DNA of 64,000 bases, taken from Blepharisma stoltei (lineage: Eukaryota; Ciliophora; Heterotrichea; Heterotrichida; Blepharismidae). Below, piece by piece: positions 31,247-41,977 of the stretch. Position numbers and translations under genes: made by a program. Below the pieces are notes generated by a model, which was given only the letters and a program-made list of their open reading frames with translations, ran no database searches and had not been told where the DNA came from. Location: positions 310,001-374,000 of the forward strand of contig CAJZBQ010000009.1 of assembly GCA_914767885.1 (NCBI GenBank), in the 5' to 3' direction. The number at the start of each line of letters is the position of its first letter. Position 1 is the first letter of the stretch.

Positions 31247-33367
31247 TTAATCAAATAAACTGCTAGGAATATTTCCATACTTCTTGTTTGAGTCTTTATT
31301 GTTGGATACATTAGAAAAGAAATCAGCTACGCTTTCTTCAAATTGAAATGCCTGGCTGTTTTCTTGCTTATTCGATTGACCTTGAGTAGCTTTGTGAACT
31401 GGTGGAGAGCTTTGTTTATAGTTTAATGCATTTGTTTCAGGCTCTTTAATTTCAAACGTATTTTCAATATTTTCATTAAATTGAAAAGGATTTGATACAT
31501 TTGGAGTAAAATCAAATAGACTTTCTATATTCTGATTAAATGACTCTATAGGAGTTTGGTCAAGCTTTTGAGGCTTTTGTGGAGGCTTAGAATCAAAAAG
31601 ACTCTCGATATTATCATTAAATAAATGCTGAGAAGGCTGTTTGCTATGTTGAGATTGAGTGTTTGGCTTAGGGTCAAATATTGCTGCAATATCATCTTTA
31701 GGAGCTTCCGAAATAGTTTTTTTAGGCTTAGGGTCAAATATTGCTGTAATATCATCTTTAGGAGCTTCCAAAATAGGTTTTTTAATGTTTTGTTGAGGGT
31801 TCTTGATCTCAGAAGCGTGGACAATTGGCTTAGATACGCTAAACTGATCGATATTATCGAAGAAATTAGTAGCATCACTTGCGCCAGTGCTGAAAAAGAA
31901 GTCAGTATTTGTGTTTTCTTCAAAGAAATTTGCCGCTTCAATATTTTTGTTTGGAATTTCTTTATTTTCTTCTTGAGTCCATGTTTGCACTTCTGGGTCG
32001 CTTTTAGCTTCTGAAGGAGGAATCCTAGTTATTTCAGGATTTATGTCCTCTTCAAAAGACTCCGCATCAAAAAGATTTGAAATAGGCTGAAATGCCTGGT
32101 AGCTAGTTTCTTCTTTGCTTTTTTTAGCTGGATTTTCTGCCATCATAAAGGGATCAGATAAATTCACATGGTTTATTTTTTCAAAATGGCTTCCAATAGG
32201 CTTCCTTTCGGCAGAAAATTCAAACTTCATTTCTTCAGCCTTTGGAGGTGGCGCTATATCTTCAATTGGAGTTTCTCTGACTTCTTCAATGTCAGGAGAC
32301 TTTTCATGATTTATTTTTCTCACTTTTTCAGGCTTTGGCTCTTCTCTTTCACTGCAAGGAGGCAAAATAATCTCCGGTGGTCTTTCTGTTTGTATTTCTT
32401 TATGCTCTGTTTTGCTTCTAATTTTCAATTGCTCATTTTCTTGCTTCATACTCAATATAATTTCCTCTTGTTTCTTTGAAATCTCATTTAATCTTTTTAT
32501 TTCGTTCTCTTTTGTCTCTATATCCTTTATTTTCTCACTGTTCAGATTTTCAATCATTTTTTTCATTTCTGCAGATTTTTTTTCAGATTTTTGCAGCTCC
32601 AGCGCAATTTTATTTTTCTGCTGCAAAACTTGAGCAATAGCTTCACTTTGCGGCACAAAATTCTGATTAGCAGAAACTTCATCTAGCGTCTGTTGCAATC
32701 TTCTTCTCTAACTAAATCTTACGTTTTCTTCACTTTGAGTTTTGAAAGCTTCAAATTCTTGCCATGTGTTTTTTATGTGTTCTTTTAATTTTTCACGTTC
32801 AGCCTTGCTGGCTTGGAGTTCTTTTGCCATCAGTTCTATTTCTTTTATTTTATATGCCAGATTAGCTTTTATTCTTTCTATTTCTCCTTCAACATGTTGG
32901 TTTCCACTCCTATCTCTTTCCTTTCTCCTGATTTCTCGCCTTAGATTTTCATTTTCTTCTTCTAAAAGTGTTGATTTTAGTCTTTCATTTTGTAATTCGC
33001 TTTCCGACTGCATGCATCTACGCTTAGCTTCTTCAAGCTGCCTTCGTTTTTTTCTTATTTCCATTTGGAGAGCTCTAGGATCATCCCATACGCTTCCACT
33101 GTCGCTTTGTATGCTGTGTTCATAAGAATAACGAGGGTTTTGAGACCTCTGAGGCATTCTTGCAAGCTCACTACGCTGAGGGGTCCGCTGAGCGTCTAAA
33201 ATGACTTCTAATGTTGGAACTTCATTACGGAAATCATGGGGTTCAATAGAAATAGGCTCTTCTGTATATAATGGAGCAGCTTCTTGGCCTTGACCATGCT
33301 GAATTTCGTGAGTTTCAATTATAGGGGGTGGAGGCCTTCTATATGACTTACGCTCTTCTCTGCTCAT
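31247..33367 (-). CDS. Coiled-coil protein with repeated DxF-type motifs
   Basis: ATG at 33365-33367 (MSREERKSYRRPPPPIIETH). The N-terminal 200 residues run into a long coiled coil; a 15-nt intron, GTAAGATTTAGTTAG, at 32708-32722 separates SEEN from RRRLQQTLDEVS. The C-terminal half is disordered with repeated short motifs (NIESLFD, ATNFFDNI, NPFQF, FDPKP), including two tandem 20-residue repeats of the IFDPKPKKTISEAPKDDI kind at 31665-31780. It ends GNIPSSLFD. DxF/NPF motifs recall endocytic adaptors; function is unproven. Confidence 0.8.
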
Positions 33368-33788
33368 ATTTTATTGTGTCTTATAGATATTTAAGCCGAT
33401 ATAATTTTTATAATAAAATCTTTGAGATTTGTGAGTGATTATTTCTTATATTTTAATGCAAGCAATATAATTGACTAAATAATAAGAGATTTAAAAATTA
33501 GCTTTATGGCAGGATAGATACATTTAAAAAGAGTAAAACTATTATTAAAAGCTGAAAAATCCATTTATCTCTAGTATTTCACCAAAATTTCAAGAGAGCT
33601 ATGACTATTTATGGAGATCTACAGCTTTGAAATAACTAACTTTTACTTTTTCTGAGCTTAGGGCATTTTCTCTCTATTAAACAAGATAGAATGTCTAAAG
33701 TTGTTAATATTAAAGCATCTAAATTATCCAAATAATTTTATAATTAAATCCCAAAGGTTTATGTATTTTGTTTCGTTTAGGCTCAAAA
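33368..33788. other. Intergenic
   Basis: AT-rich spacer between two genes on the minus strand. Nothing recognised. Confidence 0.5.
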
Positions 33789-35183
33789 TTATTTATTTTT
33801 TCCGGAGTTAAAAGGAGAAATCCCTCCATATTTCTTTTTCAGTCTTTCGTACTCCAGCTGCTTTGTCAAAGTTTCTGTTTTTTTAATATATTCACCATTA
33901 GGTTTCCTCGCCAATGGCTTTATTAAAGTTATTTCTTTTTTCTTTAAAAATGGAGAAGTGCTTTGAGCTTGGGAGCTCTTCACTGAATTCGATTTTTTCA
34001 TGATATTGCTGTGATCTAGTGCCCTTGTTGCTCTTGATGTGATTTCTTTTAAATCTTTCAAAACATCTTGATAAATGAGCTGCTCATTTTGGAGATTTTC
34101 CCCCATACCAGGGCCAAAGCTGTTTGCTCTTTTTCCAAGTTTTTTTGTCTCTTCTTCTAAGCCTTGCTTATCATTAGTTGCAGAAGATGATACTTCAGTT
34201 GCTAATGACAGTCGGCCTGATATTTGTTTTTCTAATTCTAGCTTGAGGCTACTAATTTGGCTTTCTAGTTGGGAAATATATGTATCTTTGTCTTTTACAC
34301 AATTTTTCAAATCTTCAAAAGCATTGTCATGAAGAATATTTTGATTTTCTATGAAATCTGACTCAATTTTCCTGTTATAGCACTCCATTGAATTTTTTTC
34401 TTCTAGAGATTTTATTGTGGAATTAAGATGTCTTATGTCATTTTCCAGCTTTTCTTGTTTTGTTCTATATCTATACATTCGAGAGCGAATTACTTCTAGT
34501 TTGCTAGAAATGTGGTTAAACAAATGAGGTCTAGAGATTTTACTTTGATTAGTATTATCTTCATCCTCGCTAATATTTTCAACTGATTCCAAAATTTTTA
34601 TCATTTCTTCTTCCATCTCTTTTAGATTTTTCTGAAGCAAACTTGCTTCAGATTTATGCCTCATCTGCTCTTGTGAAGAATTTTGCAATTCTTTAGAGTT
34701 TTGCTGAATCTCAAAAACAAGCTGTTTATTTTCCTTTGTATATCTCTCACATTCAATTTTATATAGGTCTAATGACTGCTTTAAGCAATCAATTTCATCT
34801 TTCAATAACTTGATAGAATTTCTTGGCCTGATCTCAAAAATTACTTCTGTTGCAATATTCAATGTGCCAGTTATTTGCATTGATAGCTTACTGTCTCTTT
34901 TCAATGTTTTTATATTAGACTCTGTATTAGGAGTTTGAGGAAGATAAGCAATAAAATTTTCATACTCTGAGCACTGAGAAATTTCTTCTTTACTTTGGTT
35001 TTGATTATAGAGATTTTCTGCATTAGAATCAAGCTCATCTTCTGTAAATGCTATAGAATTTTTGTGAGAACTTAAAGAGCCTGATGGAAAATAAAAGATT
35101 TTGTGTTGAATGGGGGAATATGATGTATTGATTTTAAGAGTGGATTGAAGTCGCCTTGGATCTAAATCAGCTTCTTCATCCAT
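33789..35183 (-). CDS. Coiled-coil protein, unknown function
   Basis: ATG at 35181-35183 (MDEEADLDPRRLQSTL); 464 residues ending PFNSGKNK. Disordered N-terminus, then long coiled coil (LLKDEIDCLKQSLDLYKIE..., LEVIRSRMYRYRTKQEKLENDIRHL), then a basic tail (LIKPLARKPNGEYIKK). No insertion or intron needed. A decayed partial copy lies at 39345-39787. Confidence 0.85.
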   Translation of the reverse strand: MDEEADLDPRRLQSTLKINTSYSPIQHKIFYFPSGSLSSHKNSIAFTEDELDSNAENLYNQNQSKEEISQCSEYENFIAYLPQTPNTESNIKTLKRDSKLSMQITGTLNIATEVIFEIRPRNSIKLLKDEIDCLKQSLDLYKIECERYTKENKQLVFEIQQNSKELQNSSQEQMRHKSEASLLQKNLKEMEEEMIKILESVENISEDEDNTNQSKISRPHLFNHISSKLEVIRSRMYRYRTKQEKLENDIRHLNSTIKSLEEKNSMECYNRKIESDFIENQNILHDNAFEDLKNCVKDKDTYISQLESQISSLKLELEKQISGRLSLATEVSSSATNDKQGLEEETKKLGKRANSFGPGMGENLQNEQLIYQDVLKDLKEITSRATRALDHSNIMKKSNSVKSSQAQSTSPFLKKKEITLIKPLARKPNGEYIKKTETLTKQLEYERLKKKYGGISPFNSGKNK

Positions 35184-35213
35184 CTTTAACTTATTCCAGG
35201 CTTTTTAAAAGTA

Positions 35214-35439
35214 TAAAAGTTGCCCGATGATGGCGCTCAATGCGCCATCATCGGGCAACTAAAATTCAGGGTCCACACTGGAAATGGGTTCCACTTGTGG
35301 AGCCCTTTTTGGTACGTGAAAGTGAGGATTTTTCCACGTGTCAAAAACGGCTCCACACGTGGAACCTATTTCCAGTGTAGACCCTTAAAACACGTTTCCC
35401 GATGATGGCACATTGAGCGCCATCATCGGGAATCTCCTA
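35214..35439. mobile_element. Compound hairpin element (family H)
   Basis: TA-bounded. Each end is itself a palindrome (GCCCGATGATGGCGCTCAAT... with GCGCCATCATCGGGC), and inside these a second pair (GGTCCACACTGGAAATGGGT and complement) forms a longer stem. Same architecture and GATGGCGC motif as 60515-60744. Lies upstream of a gene start, outside coding sequence. Confidence 0.8.
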
Positions 35440-35611
35440 TGCGTCTATACTTAGATGACGGAATCGTCAGTTATTTCATGTTTTGCATATGAATATGCTT
35501 TATAATTTTAAATTAGGCTTAAACATCAAGTATATGTTAATATTTTTATAGCAGAAAGTTTATATATATAAATTATTAATTTAAAATTTATTATGTAAAG
35601 AATTTAGGTTA

Positions 35612-36078
35612 TTATAGAGAGGCTCCCGCAGCTTGAAAAGCTTTTAATGTTCCTTGCTTGGCATAACCCCACTGCTTGGCAGTCTGATTCCACATCTGAA
35701 GGCTACTATGCTCCTTCAGGACGATAGCATTGCACTCTTTACCAGGAGGTAAAGATGCTGGATCACCATGCCGTAAGTTGACGGGGTATCTTTTCCGAAA
35801 TCCATAAAGTGAATTTTCTGATCAGACTATCGGCAGGAGGTGAAAGTTGTAGCCCAAGGCACAACTCCCGGAAACGCGCTGGGAAAATGCAAGAATGGCT
35901 AAACGGATGCTCTCTGACCTTGCTGGGCTATCCCTTTCCTAATTCCAAGTCACATCCTTCCTCGAGGAAAAAAATGGAGGACACACTCACCGCATTCAGC
36001 TTTTCCTTCTACAAAATCACCGGACTTCTGTCTGGCTACAGGTGCTAAGAGGGCAGGCTAGCTTTCCACACAATTTTT
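35612..36078 (-). mobile_element. SINE-like element, minus orientation
   Basis: Left tail-type sequence TTATTATAGAGAGGCTCCC matches the 30925 element. The body has GTGGGCTT-like and CCGAAATCCATAAAGTGAAT blocks shared with other copies. Flanking repeat TTAGGTTAT is short and partly overlaps the next element, so ends are approximate. Confidence 0.6.
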
Positions 36079-36094
36079 ATGTGTGCTATTAGGT

Positions 36095-36704
36095 TATGTT
36101 ATGTTATGTTATGGATTAAATGTTTAAAGTCTCTACTTCCAGTAGCGTGTTGGCACAAGCGAATTGGGTGGACTTCCACCTCTGGTTCCTCTGAGCCCGG
36201 GCCGAAACCCCGGTTTCTCGGTAGTGGGTTGCCCTATTTGTGTCCGCAGACCCTTGCTGGGCACCACCATTTCCAACTCAGTCCCTTCGCCCGTCTAAGG
36301 CCAACTGTACCTACCCTGGCCGGTGTCGCCACAATAAAGGGCCCTTTAAACCGGAGGGACCGCCGTCTTGCAAGTCTAGCCTGCCTCCCCTTTTACCAGG
36401 TCATCCCTGAGTAAAAACTCAACGACTTCCGTCGTTCGGGGCAAAGCCATCGAAAGCAGCCTGAGCAGGGAAATCACCCTGCTCCATTTCGGGCACCCAC
36501 TGGCTAGGGCGCTGCTGGAAAAAGGATTCACGATTAACTGCCCAAGGATCTGGCCACAAATCAGCGGGTCTGTGCGTTCGCCCATCGCCTCTGGGCTCCA
36601 GATATTGCTGGACTTAATCATTCCTCCTAAAAACCATGCCCGGATATACATGGGTTACCGTCACACGAGTGGACGGGTCGGACGTCATACGCCATTTTAT
36701 GTAT
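36095..36704 (-). mobile_element. SINE-like retroelement, TSD ATGTGTGCTATTAGGT
   Basis: A 16-bp duplicate at 36079-36094 and 36705-36720. The left tail is (TTATG)n; the right end in reverse complement begins AAAATGGCGTATGACGTCC. Intergenic, upstream of the FG/BTB gene. Confidence 0.88.
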
Positions 36705-36913
36705 ATGTGTGCTATTAGGTAAGGGTCAGAGTATATAGATAATTTTAGCATTTGCTAACAAATTATTATAAATAAAATAAGAGCTTTGGACTAATTTTAA
36801 ACGTCTTTTTTACCGAAATATTAAACATTTCTGGTATTTTTACATATCCATTTTCCCTATTTTCCTATTATCATTTCTGCTCTTTCCCAATTTAAATAAA
36901 TTTTTGATAATAA

Positions 36914-38851
36914 ATGTCAATGTTTGGAATTTCTCAACCTCAGAGTCAGCCTCAACCTCAATCTCAATCATCCGGTGGACTTTTTGGCCAGGCTGCTCCT
37001 GCTCAATCATCATTATTCAGTAATATTCACCCCCCTCCGTTGCGAATAAAACTATTTTAATAATCCCAATTTTTTGCTAAAAACCCATTCGTGAGCGAAC
37101 AAAAAATTGTTTTGATATATAATGATTATTAGTATAATGAAAATCTCTAGATAATTCTGCTTAATTTGAAACAAATTGTATTTTAAAACATAAATTTTAC
37201 CTAATTAAATTATTTTTACTCCTTATTTATTATGAATTGGGATTTTTTTAATTTGAAAAACAAATTTTACTATAAAATATAAAAAAAAAAACTCAGTTAG
37301 CAAACAAGTTTTTTTTCGCTCATGGAAGGGGAAGTCAGCAGCCAGTGGATACTAGCAGCGTTTTTGGCAATGCTAATCAGCAACCATCATCACAAGGAGG
37401 ATTTTTTGGAAGTTCTAACATCAATTCTCAAGCTTTTCCACAACAATCTCAATCTCTCCCCCAAAATTCTTTTCCCCCTGCTCAACCAACATGCAGCTCT
37501 TTCTCTTTTTCAAACGCTACTCCCCAACCTCCTCAACCGCCTCAATCTTTATTCCTGCCTGTATCAAATTCGGATAATCCTATCTCATTAGCTCAGCCAC
37601 CTCAATCTAAAATTCAGCTAGTTTTTACTAATGACAGTCAAAGTTTGCTATAGCTAATTACCTAAATTGCCCGAAAAGGGCATAAGCAGGAGAGCTCTAA
37701 TCTTCAGTTGGTCTGGCCAATTTATGTTGGTCAAACCAACTGAAGAATTGGCAAATGAGCCTCTTGTGTTTCACTTACCCACTCTCCAGTCAGACAAACC
37801 AACCTGAGTTGGCCAGACCAGTTGGAGTCAGAAGCTCTCCATCCTTACGCCCTTGCCGGCAATTTTAGGTAATAGCCTATAAATGCCAAACCATATGGGC
37901 TTAATATTGCTGTTGGAACATCAGAAAAGCCTGCTGAATTTACTATTATAGTAAATGGCACAGACACCTTTATGCTTTCCTCAGAAATTTTAAAAGAAAG
38001 ATCTTACTTCTTTAAAAAAGAACTCGAAGGAGAAAACATGGAAAATTTGAAGCTGGAAATAAGTATTCCGTTTCCTAATATGCTTCTTGACTTTTTCTTG
38101 TGGCTGCATTATCAAGATCAAGGGAAATTGTTGCAAAAAATTCACTTCTTACATGAGATGCTTGAGATCTATGCAATTGGAAGGATATTTCAAATAAAAC
38201 CTGAGCTTGGGTTAGGAGAGCTTCTATTGAGAAATAGAAATATATCTAGTTGTTTACCCTTCCAACAGCTTCCAGATGTATGGGATAGGAAATACATTGA
38301 TTTCAAATTTTTGACTAAGATGCTAAATCAATCTGCAATGGTATTCTCAGGATTTGGAGGATTTGGTGGAGGTCTGTTTGGAACCCCTGATGATGGAAAA
38401 ATTTATATAGCCCAGGAGCGATTTTTGATCGCACTGGGCTATGATGAGGCTCAGAAACTCCCCGAGTTAGTTTTTCAACTCAAGTTGGCAAACCAACTCG
38501 GGGATGGCAAATACCTTTTATGAGAGGCATTAGTCAACTCCCCGAGTGGTTTGTCAATTTGAGTTGAAAAACCAACTCGAGGAGTTTCTGATTATCATAG
38601 CCATGGGCGATCAAAAATCGCTCCTGGGCTATGCTGTTTTTGATTGGCTTGGAGAAAAAAGCTGCTATTGTGAAGAAGATATCGAAGACTTGAAAAACTC
38701 AGACGATTTCAAAAACATGGGAAAAGAATTAGAAAGAAATAACTATTTGCCAAAGAACATCAACTCATATGCTCAGCTAGCTATAAGATATCCAGTTGCA
38801 ATTCAAACTATCAGCATTACAAGACTTCTGAAAGGAATTAATCTGATTTAA
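36914..38851 (+). CDS. FG-repeat plus BTB-domain protein, copy 1
   Basis: ATG at 36914 (MSMFGISQPQSQ). N-terminal GLFG/FG, Gln/Ser/Pro-rich region, then a BTB-like fold (PAEFTIIVNGTDTFMLSSEILKERSYFF). The C-terminal part has WDRKYIDFKFLTKMLNQ and GFGGFGGGLFG. Stop TAA 38849-38851. Three insertions (37030, 37651, 38406) break the frame; removing each at the junction shown by copy 2 gives a full-length protein, so the gene is intact in the soma. FG repeats suggest a nuclear-pore link, unproven. Confidence 0.88.
37030..37337 (+). mobile_element. Family A MITE (IES), TSD TCA, 308 bp
   Basis: TCA at 37027-37029 and 37335-37337. Ends CCCCCCTCCGTTGCG and GGAAGGGGAAG. Copy 2 reads ...AATCCTCAGCAGCC uninterrupted at 40790s, proving the 3-bp duplication and the excised product. 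Confidence 0.95.
37651..37881. mobile_element. Hairpin IES, TA-bounded, 231 bp
   Basis: TA at 37649-37650 and 37880-37881. Ends TAGCTAATTACCTAAATTGCC and its complement; internal stems use CAACTGAAG/TTGGTCTGGCCAA. Copy 2 reads TTTGCTAAATGCC, so the excised junction is certain. Confidence 0.95.
38406..38631. mobile_element. Compound hairpin IES, TA-bounded, 226 bp
   Basis: TA at 38404-38405 and 38630-38631. The arms of about 100 bp start TAGCCCAGGAGCGATTTTTG; each arm contains its own small palindrome. Excision gives KIYAVFDWLG; copy 2 reads KIYYVFDWLG. Confidence 0.93.
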
Positions 38852-38981
38852 TCAAATAATTAATAATTAGATGCGCAATTGTTGAAATTTATTAAAATAA
38901 TTAGGTTTTACTTATAATAATCGTGCTTAGAGACAAAACACTGAATATTGATAGAGAAATCCTCACAAATATTAATTCAAA

Positions 38982-39650
38982 ATGGGGGAACCAAGAGAAT
39001 TCCAAGCAGTCACCAAAATCCTCAACTCTATGGTGGATTCTTACTCAGAAGACGTCCCATTCCTTTTCCACGAATTTTTCGACCGATACATCCACGAAAT
39101 CTTATCAGGCGCCAAAATCCACGCGGACCGGCGAAATAATACAATTCAGCCTCGTGACATCAAAGTATCTATAGATTTCCGTACCAAATTTGCATTTAAA
39201 GCCAGAATGTCCAAGCCAGAGCTTCAAAATCTGGCTGTAAAGAGGGAAAAAATAAAGCTTCCAATCCCAGGTGACCGAACAGGAATTTTATTGCCATCTG
39301 AAGAGCATTGTTGACTATCAAAAAATTATCAGTTAATAAGAGACCATGACATGAATTTAGTTTTTTCTTTCAAGGCCAAAACTGTTGCTTCTTTTCTTAG
39401 TTTTTTTTCTTCTAAGCCTTGCTTATCATTGGTTGCAGTGGATGATACTACAGTTGCTAAAGACAGTCGGCCTGATAATTGTTTTTCTAACTCAAGCTTG
39501 AGGCTACTAATTTGGCTTTTGAAAAATTGTGTACACAATTTTTCAAAACTTCAAAAGCATCGCATTGAAGGACATTTTGATTTCTATAAAATCTGAATTA
39601 ATTTTCCTCCATTGAATTTTTTTCTTCTAAAGATTTTATTTTGGAATTAA
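38982..39650 (+). CDS. TAF9: TAF9 copy 1 with aberrant C-terminal extension
   Basis: MGEPREFQAVTKILNSMV... histone fold and the TAF9 tail motif LPIPGDRTGILLPSEEHC. Compared with copy 2, the Leu codon after EEHC is TGA (Trp in this code), and the normal stop is lost where the duplicate joins antisense coiled-coil DNA. The frame then runs about 100 extra residues to TAA at 39648-39650. It could be a functional TAF9 with a junk tail or an incipient pseudogene. Confidence 0.75.
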
Positions 39651-39787
39651 GATGTCTTATGTCATTTTCCAACTTTTCTTGCTCTGTTCTATATCTATAT
39701 ATTTGAGAGCGAATTATTTCTAGTTTGCTAGAAATGTGGTCAAACAACTGAGGTCTAATGATTTTACTTTGATTAGTATTATCTTCA
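39345..39787 (-). pseudogene. Decayed fragment of the 33789-35183 coiled-coil gene
   Basis: Antisense reading gives SSLKLELEKQLSGRLSLA and EKLENDIRHLNSKIKSLEEK, closely matching the intact gene, with frame breaks and small deletions. It is the left part of the second duplication unit. Confidence 0.9.
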
Positions 39788-40497
39788 CACTGCAGAGCAT
39801 CTAGACAGCTTGAGACTGGAGATGCATAACAATAGGCTGATAAGGAGGACAGGAGCGAAAGAATGAAAGGCAACTTTGGAAGATGCTATAAGAAGGTGCA
39901 ACTTGAAGGAAATTACGAATATACTGGAAACCGAGACACATAGGACGATGGAAATTATACAGATGGTCGTTAGAGGGCTGAAACAGCTTACTCGCCAACA
40001 TGTGTCTTGATCAATTCCAATATGCACATGGCAATTGGTGCCATGCACAGGCTGAGAGCAGGTTTTAATAGCAGTAACCGCTGCGCATACAGGAGACACC
40101 TAACCAAGAATCCGATATGCAGTAATTGCGCAGTGATAGAAACTGAGGAGTACATGCTAGCACTCTGCCATATGTATGGCACATAAAGAATAAAGCCGAT
40201 GAATAGTGCAAATAAAGTGATTCGAGACGCAATGATACTGAATGTGGTGCTGCAGGTTGAGCCGGTGCAGGAATTTGTATTATAGGCTATGCGAATGCAG
40301 AGTAAACAGGCACAAGAATCGGTGATACTGAATGAGATAATACAATAGAACCAGCACAAAGTTTGGCATTTCAGGCTATGCAAGAGTAGGGTGAACTAAT
40401 GCAGGAGGTGCAAAAGCAGGACAACGCGAGTGGGTTGGCATGGAACCGAGTATGCATAGGAATACTGGATCTAGTGTTGTGTGCTTGGAGACACGAG
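39788..40497 (+). mobile_element. Non-LTR retrotransposon (LINE) 3' remnant
   Basis: One frame reads LEMHNNRLIRRTGAKEW and IIQMVVRGLKQLTRQHV; another, from about 40033, reads MHRLRAGFNSSNRCAYRR, PICSNCAVIETEEYMLALC. RLRxG...CxxC...ETxExxLxxC is the C-terminal signature of many LINE reverse transcriptases. Frame breaks and a missing polymerase core mark it as dead. It replaces the expected upstream part of the duplicated unit. Confidence 0.7.
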
Positions 40498-40683
40498 GCT
40501 TTATATAGATAATTTTAGCATTTGCTAACAAATTATTATAAATAAAATAAGAGCTTTGGACTAATTTTAAACGTCTTTTTTACCGAAATATTAAATGTTT
40601 CTGGTATTTTTACATATCCATTTTCCCTATTTTCCTATTATCATTTCTGCTCTTTTCCATTTTAAATAAATTTTTGATAATAA

Positions 40684-41847
40684 ATGTCAATGTTTGGAGT
40701 TTCTCAACCTCAGAGTCAGCCTCAATCTAAATCTCAATCATCTGGTGGACTTTTTGGCCAGGCTGCTCCTGTTCAATCATCATTATTCAATAATCCTCAG
40801 CAGCCAGTGAATGCTAAAAGCTGTTTCTGCAATGCTAATCAACAACCGTCATCACAAGGAGGATTTTTTGGAAGTTCTAACATCAATTCTCAAGCTTTTC
40901 CACAACAATCTCAATCTCTACCCCAAACTTCTTTTTTCCCTGCTCAAAACCAACAAACAGGAAGCTCTTTCTCCTTTTCAAACGCTACTTCCCAACCTCC
41001 TCAGCCCCCTCAGTCTTTATTCTCGCCTGTATCAAATTCAGACGATCCTATTGCATTAGCTCAGCCACCAAAATCTAAAATTCAGCTAGTTTTTACTAAC
41101 GACAGTCAAAGTTTGCTAAATGCCAAACCATATGGGCTTAATATTGCTGTTGGAACATCAGAAAAGCCTGCTGATTTTACTATTATAGTAAATGGCACAG
41201 ACACCTTTATGCTTTCCTCAGAAATTTTAAAAGAAAGATCTGACTTCTTTAAAAGAGAACTCGAAGGAAAAGAAATAGAAAATTTGAAGCTGGAAATAAG
41301 TATTCCGTTTCCTAATATGCTTCTTGAATTTTTCTTGTGGCTGCATTATCAAGATCAAGGGAAATTGTTGCAAAAAATTCACTTCTTACATGAGATGCTT
41401 GAGATCTATGCAATTGGAAGGATATTTCAAGTAAAATCTGAGCTTGGGCTAGGAGAGCTCTTATTGAGAAATAGAAATATATCTAGTTGTTTACCCTTCC
41501 AACAGCTTCCAGATGTATGGGATAGGAAATACATTGATTTCAAATTTTTGACTAAGATGTTAAATCAATCTGCAATGGCAGGATTTGGTGGAGGTCTGTT
41601 TGGACCCCCTGATGATGGAAAAATTTATTATGTTTTTGATTGGCTTGGAGAAAAAAGCTGCTATTGTGAAGAAGATATCGAAGACTTGAAAAACTCAGAC
41701 GATTTCAAAAACATGGGAGAAGTACTAGAAAGAAATAACTATTTGCCAAAGAACATCAACTCATATGCTCAGCTAGCTAGAAGATATCCAGTTGCAATTC
41801 AAACTATCAGCGTTACAAGACTTCTGAAAGGAATTAATCTGATTTAA
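40684..41847 (+). CDS. FG-repeat plus BTB-domain protein, copy 2
   Basis: ATG at 40684 (MSMFGVSQPQSQ), 387 residues, open throughout, ending TRLLKGINLI. Same architecture as copy 1: SGGLFGQAAP, SFSFSNATSQPPQPP, then BTB (PADFTIIVNGTDTFMLSSEI) and GFGGGLFGPPDD. A few percent divergence from copy 1; lacks all three insertions. Confidence 0.9.
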   Translation: MSMFGVSQPQSQPQSKSQSSGGLFGQAAPVQSSLFNNPQQPVNAKSCFCNANQQPSSQGGFFGSSNINSQAFPQQSQSLPQTSFFPAQNQQTGSSFSFSNATSQPPQPPQSLFSPVSNSDDPIALAQPPKSKIQLVFTNDSQSLLNAKPYGLNIAVGTSEKPADFTIIVNGTDTFMLSSEILKERSDFFKRELEGKEIENLKLEISIPFPNMLLEFFLWLHYQDQGKLLQKIHFLHEMLEIYAIGRIFQVKSELGLGELLLRNRNISSCLPFQQLPDVWDRKYIDFKFLTKMLNQSAMAGFGGGLFGPPDDGKIYYVFDWLGEKSCYCEEDIEDLKNSDDFKNMGEVLERNNYLPKNINSYAQLARRYPVAIQTISVTRLLKGINLI

Positions 41848-41977
41848 TCAAATATTTAATAATTAGATGCGCAATTGTTGAAATTTATTAAAATAATTAG
41901 ATTTTACTTATAATAATCGTGCTTAGAAACAAAACACTGAATATTGATAGAGAAATCCTCACAAATATTAATTCAAA

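Noticed and set aside
31625-32479. Plus-strand frames opposite the coiled-coil gene
   Set aside because: Shadows of the minus-strand gene; Phe/Ser/Leu-rich composition is the complement of Lys/Glu/Asn codons.
35220-35405. Frame across the 35214 hairpin
   Set aside because: The sequence is a compound palindrome; open frames there are a by-product of GC-rich arms.
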